Assembly (NCBI GenBank): GCA_044341215.1
Contig: JBIISC010000019.1
Coordinates: 1-17,036 of the forward strand
Origin: JAFMIT01 sp044341215
GTDB lineage: Bacteria > Actinomycetota > Actinomycetes > S36-B12 > UBA5976
DNA: 17,036 bases
Reading direction: 5' to 3'
Every line of letters starts with the position of its first letter. Position 1 is the stretch's first letter. The notes beneath the pieces were generated by a model. The model was not told the origin of the DNA and did not search any database. It worked only from the letters and a program-made list of their open reading frames with translations. Both the position numbers and the translations under genes were made by a program. Positions 14,446-17,036 of the stretch are shown here, piece after piece.

Positions 14446-15417
14446 CTATACGCGAAGTCTGCCTGATGCTTTTTGAACTTCAACACCGCCTGCTACTTTG
14501 ATAGGCCCTTTGACCTGTGGGTCGGCAGCCATCCGGCAGACAGAAAAAATATGGTCGGAATTCAGGCTATTTGCTGATACACCTCGACTCAACAGCCAGT
14601 GATGAACAATTCGAGTCTGAATTGCCATGGGCTGGTTTACTAACTCGCCAATCAAAATCTCATTTTCGACTAAGAGTTTTGGATAGAGTTTTGAGGCGAT
14701 TTTTTCCAAGGCGTCCGCATCCATTCGCGCCATCCGAGCAGTTCTGGCTAATCCCGCAACAATGTTTTGACCTAGTGCTGAAACCAATGCTGGAATCACA
14801 TCTAATCGAATCTTCACTCGTGTGAATTGGCGATCAAAGTTCTGTGGATCTGAAATTGGTTCGATTTCAAAACTTGCTAAAGTTTTATGCAAAGTTTCGC
14901 GACTCATGTCCAGCAATGGCCGCCATAAATCGTTCGATACATGCGCCATTCCAGAAAGTGAGCGAGTGCTACTACCCCGCGAAATTCTCACTAAAACTGT
15001 TTCAGCTTGATCATTCATTGTGTGGGCCAACATGATTGCACGTGCATTATTTTTTGCTGCAAATTCGCGTAAAGCCTTGTATCTCGCGTTGCGAGCTGAT
15101 GCTTCTAAACCAAATCCAGAATTTTGATCTACATTAACTGCAATTGACGTTGAATTTTCAAACCCTAACTTTTTACATAGTGCAACTGTTTTTTCAGCCC
15201 AATCACTTGAATCTTTTTGAATTTGGTGATTGATAGTTACAGGATAAAAATCTAAAGCGAATTCATCTTTAAGCTCAGCACAAATCGCAGCCATTGCGAT
15301 TGAATCTGCACCACCGGAAACAGCCAAAACAATCCGGTCACCTGGTGTTGAATGCGTGGTTAAGAACCGCTTCATCAGCAAACGGAGTTCGTGGTGCGCT
15401 TCATCAAGTGGCGACAT
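14446..15417 (-). CDS. tilS: tRNA(Ile)-lysidine synthetase
   Basis: TilS adenylates C34 of the CAU anticodon of a minor tRNA-Ile and attaches lysine, changing its codon reading from AUG to AUA. This is essential in most bacteria. The N-type ATP-pyrophosphatase loop LAVSGGADSIAMA holds SGGADS (34-39), and AHTMNDQAETVLVRISRGS is the second conserved block. At 323 residues it is shorter than E. coli TilS (about 430), lacking much of the C-terminal region, which is usual in actinobacteria. GAAGG lies 4-5 nt before the ATG. It is the first gene of the minus-strand cluster and is divergent from ppa across 70 nt. Confidence 0.95.
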   Translation of the reverse strand: MSPLDEAHHELRLLMKRFLTTHSTPGDRIVLAVSGGADSIAMAAICAELKDEFALDFYPVTINHQIQKDSSDWAEKTVALCKKLGFENSTSIAVNVDQNSGFGLEASARNARYKALREFAAKNNARAIMLAHTMNDQAETVLVRISRGSSTRSLSGMAHVSNDLWRPLLDMSRETLHKTLASFEIEPISDPQNFDRQFTRVKIRLDVIPALVSALGQNIVAGLARTARMARMDADALEKIASKLYPKLLVENEILIGELVNQPMAIQTRIVHHWLLSRGVSANSLNSDHIFSVCRMAADPQVKGPIKVAGGVEVQKASGRLRV

Positions 15418-15444
15418 TTCACCTTCTATTAATAAGAATCTTGA

Positions 15445-15485
15445 GCGTATTTTGCCTTTAACCTACTGGTCGCGAGACAATACGC
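15445..15485 (+). promoter_or_regulatory. Candidate ppa promoter flanked by a 7-bp inverted repeat
   Basis: TTGCCT (15452-15457) and GACAAT (15476-15481) are 18 nt apart, and the -10 ends 6 nt before the ppa ATG, the expected distance for a leaderless mRNA. The element is bracketed by GCGTATT (15445-15451) and AATACGC (15479-15485), a perfect 7-bp inverted repeat whose right arm overlaps the -10. This could be an operator for the tilS/ppa divergent region, but 7 bp could also be chance. Confidence 0.4.
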
Positions 15486-15487
15486 CT

Positions 15488-15988
15488 ATGGATCCCATTT
15501 TTATCGACATCACCATTGAAATCCCGGGCGGTAGCCGCAACAAGTACGAAATTGACCATGAAACTGGTCGGATTCGTCTCGATCGCATGCTTTTCACAAG
15601 CACTCGTTACCCATGGGACTACGGATTCGTTGATAACACTCTCGGTTTGGACGGCGATCCACTAGACGCAATGGTCATGCTTGATGAACCAACTTTCCCA
15701 GGCTGCCTCATAAAAGCTCGGCCAATTGGAATGTTTCGTATGACTGATGAAGCTGGGCGCGACGACAAACTACTTTGTGTTCCAGCTGGTGACCCTCGCA
15801 AAGAGCACCTGCGCGATATTCATCATGTGGCTGAATTCGATCGGCTTGAAATCCAGCACTTTTTTGAGGTTTACAAGGATCTTGAACCTGGCAAGAGTGT
15901 TGAAGGTGCGACTTGGGCAGGGCGAGTTGAAGCTGAAGCAGAAATTGCTGCTTCTCGAGTGCGCTGGGTTGAAGCAGGAAGTCACTAA
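15488..15988 (+). CDS. ppa: Inorganic pyrophosphatase (family I)
   Basis: Ppa hydrolyses pyrophosphate to phosphate, pulling biosynthetic reactions forward. From the ATG at 15488 the protein has 166 residues, normal for bacterial family I; upstream in-frame codons inside tilS are not a credible start. Conserved elements are IEIPGGSRNKYEIDHETGR (K19, E21), YPWDYGF (Y41, Y45), the signature DGDPLDA (D55, D57, D60), GRDDKLL (D92, D93, K94) and FFEVYKDLEPGK (Y129, K130). H24 matches active-site His21 of the M. tuberculosis enzyme, but the position of its His86 is Ala89 here. No Shine-Dalgarno is visible. Confidence 0.97.
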   Translation: MDPIFIDITIEIPGGSRNKYEIDHETGRIRLDRMLFTSTRYPWDYGFVDNTLGLDGDPLDAMVMLDEPTFPGCLIKARPIGMFRMTDEAGRDDKLLCVPAGDPRKEHLRDIHHVAEFDRLEIQHFFEVYKDLEPGKSVEGATWAGRVEAEAEIAASRVRWVEAGSH

Positions 15989-16121
15989 AAGTCAAAATTT
16001 GGCCAAGATTGGGTATAAATCATCCGAATTCCGTCAATTGCGACCAAACTGTCCGAAAGTCCTTGCCACACTAATCCCATAGCTAATGCCATAACCAATG
16101 CAACCAAGTCAAGGGAATTAA
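15989..16121 (+). other. Intergenic region between ppa and the ferric-reductase-like gene
   Basis: This 133-bp gap has a TATAAAT stretch (16014-16020) that could be a -10 for the downstream gene, but no convincing -35 lies 16-18 nt before it. I see no hairpin that would terminate ppa. Confidence 0.3.
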
Positions 16122-17036
16122 ATGCGAAACCAAACCAGCGCTGACATCGCTCAGTCGAAGGCTATTCGCTCAAACCTAGCCAATTTCATGGTCGCGTTAA
16201 TTGCCGCTGAAGGTGGAATTGCAGTTGGTATTGGCGTTATAGCTCAGTCTGCAAGTGACTGGTCTGATCCAGGTCTTGCTATAACTGCACTTTCCCGAGT
16301 AGCTGCGATGGCTGGCACATACATTGCATTGCTTTGCTTAGTTTTGGTTGCCCGGATTCCCTGGCTAGAAAAAGAATTTGGGCAAGATGTTCTAGTAAAA
16401 CTGCATCGGAAATTTGCACCTTATTCACTTTACCTAATCTTGATTCACGTTGTTTTGGTTTCAATTGGTTACGGTCTTCTAGGTGATTTAAATGTTTGGA
16501 ATCAATTTTGGAGTTTGATACTTGGAACAGCATGGATGATGCCAGCTTTTATTGGCTTTGTTTTTATGATGATGGTTGGCGTGACTTCTTATAAGCGCGC
16601 TCGAAGCCGAATGAAATATGACACTTGGTATTTATTGCACCTCTACGCATATCTTGGCATTGGACTTTCGTTTGCTCACACGATAACGAGTGGAATTATG
16701 TTTGTAGATAACGACGTCATGCGTTATTGGTGGATTGCCCTATACGTACTAGTCATTGTGTTTATTCTTGGCTTCCGTGTGCTCTACCCATTAGCTCGTT
16801 CGTTCCGACACGACATCCGGGTTGAAACAATTGTTCGCGAAAGTCCCCACACTGTCAGCGTGGTTATGAAGGGTAGGAATTTGAACCGCCTCAAGGCACG
16901 TGGTGGGCAGTTCTTTACCTGGAGATTCTTAGACCACAAAGCTGCGTGGGAAGGCCATCCATATTCCCTCTCGGCAAGTCCAACTAACTCACACTTACGC
17001 ATCACTGTTAAAGACCTAGGCGATCATTCAAAGTCA
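16122..17036 (+). CDS. Ferric-reductase-like transmembrane oxidoreductase (3' end cut by window edge)
   Basis: An open frame of 305 codons runs from the ATG at 16122 off the right edge; AAGGG lies 6 nt upstream. Residues 20-220 hold about six membrane helices of the ferric-reductase/NOX type. Four histidines are placed in two helices to clamp two haems: H95 and H109 (13 between), H173 and H186 (12 between). From about 229 an FNR-like flavin domain begins: GGQFFTWRF (261-269) and HPYSLSASP (279-287), the FAD-binding R/H-x-Y-S motif. The NAD(P)H-binding part, and any 2Fe-2S domain, lie outside the window. Such proteins carry electrons from NAD(P)H across the membrane to ferric iron, oxygen or another acceptor. 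The acceptor cannot be told. It lies downstream of ppa after 133 nt. Confidence 0.9.
   Translation, partial: MRNQTSADIAQSKAIRSNLANFMVALIAAEGGIAVGIGVIAQSASDWSDPGLAITALSRVAAMAGTYIALLCLVLVARIPWLEKEFGQDVLVKLHRKFAPYSLYLILIHVVLVSIGYGLLGDLNVWNQFWSLILGTAWMMPAFIGFVFMMMVGVTSYKRARSRMKYDTWYLLHLYAYLGIGLSFAHTITSGIMFVDNDVMRYWWIALYVLVIVFILGFRVLYPLARSFRHDIRVETIVRESPHTVSVVMKGRNLNRLKARGGQFFTWRFLDHKAAWEGHPYSLSASPTNSHLRITVKDLGDHSKS

Noticed and set aside
15356..15487. Extended N-terminus of the pyrophosphatase reaching into tilS
   Set aside because: The frame is open only by chance across tilS; the family N-terminus begins at MDPIFIDITIEIP.

Overview
The window looks like chromosome from a low-GC actinobacterium. 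Three things point there: the tilS-hpt-ftsH-folE-folP-folB-folK-DUF3180 cluster divergent from ppa, the ppk1-mutT1 pair (both arrangements familiar from Mycobacterium and relatives), and an actinobacterial-type pyrophosphatase. AT-rich codon use, very tight spacing and nearly absent intergenic DNA fit small-genome freshwater actinobacteria (acI / Nanopelagicales). That placement is inference; no 16S or marker search was possible.

Layout. 1-2718 (minus): polyphosphate kinase followed, with a 4-nt overlap, by a MutT1-like Nudix/histidine-phosphatase protein cut by the left edge. 2774-3140 (minus): three tRNA genes (Phe, then Glu-Asp), with a terminator-like hairpin after tRNA-Phe and a recognisable promoter before tRNA-Glu. 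3194-6440: the least ordinary part. A TPR protein of unknown function (minus) is divergent from a small PD-(D/E)XK nuclease with four cysteines placed as in Fe-S nucleases (plus), followed by a CPBP-family membrane protease (plus). A large interrupted inverted repeat sits in the 108-bp gap between the first two. 6437-9146: a short secreted protein with an almost purely Asp/Glu tail (minus) is divergent from an OmpR-type response regulator and its sensor kinase. An 11-bp-phased direct repeat overlaps the -35 of the secreted-protein gene. 9147-15417 (minus): the eight-gene cluster for tRNA-Ile lysidine synthesis, purine salvage, membrane proteolysis, four folate-pathway steps and a DUF3180 membrane protein. 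15488-15988 (plus): inorganic pyrophosphatase. 16122-17036 (plus): a ferric-reductase-like haem/flavin membrane oxidoreductase cut by the right edge.

How it fits together. FolE, FolB, FolK and FolP give most of the dihydropteroate pathway from GTP. Hpt salvages purines using PRPP, and Ppa removes the pyrophosphate made by such reactions. Ppk and MutT1 handle polyphosphate and damaged or signalling nucleotides. Most of the window is housekeeping. The candidates for something undescribed are the TPR/nuclease divergent pair with its shared inverted repeat, and the two-component system with its probable acidic secreted target. Several genes (ppa, sensor kinase, nuclease) lack a Shine-Dalgarno sequence and have a -10-like hexamer 6-7 nt before the ATG, which suggests leaderless transcripts.
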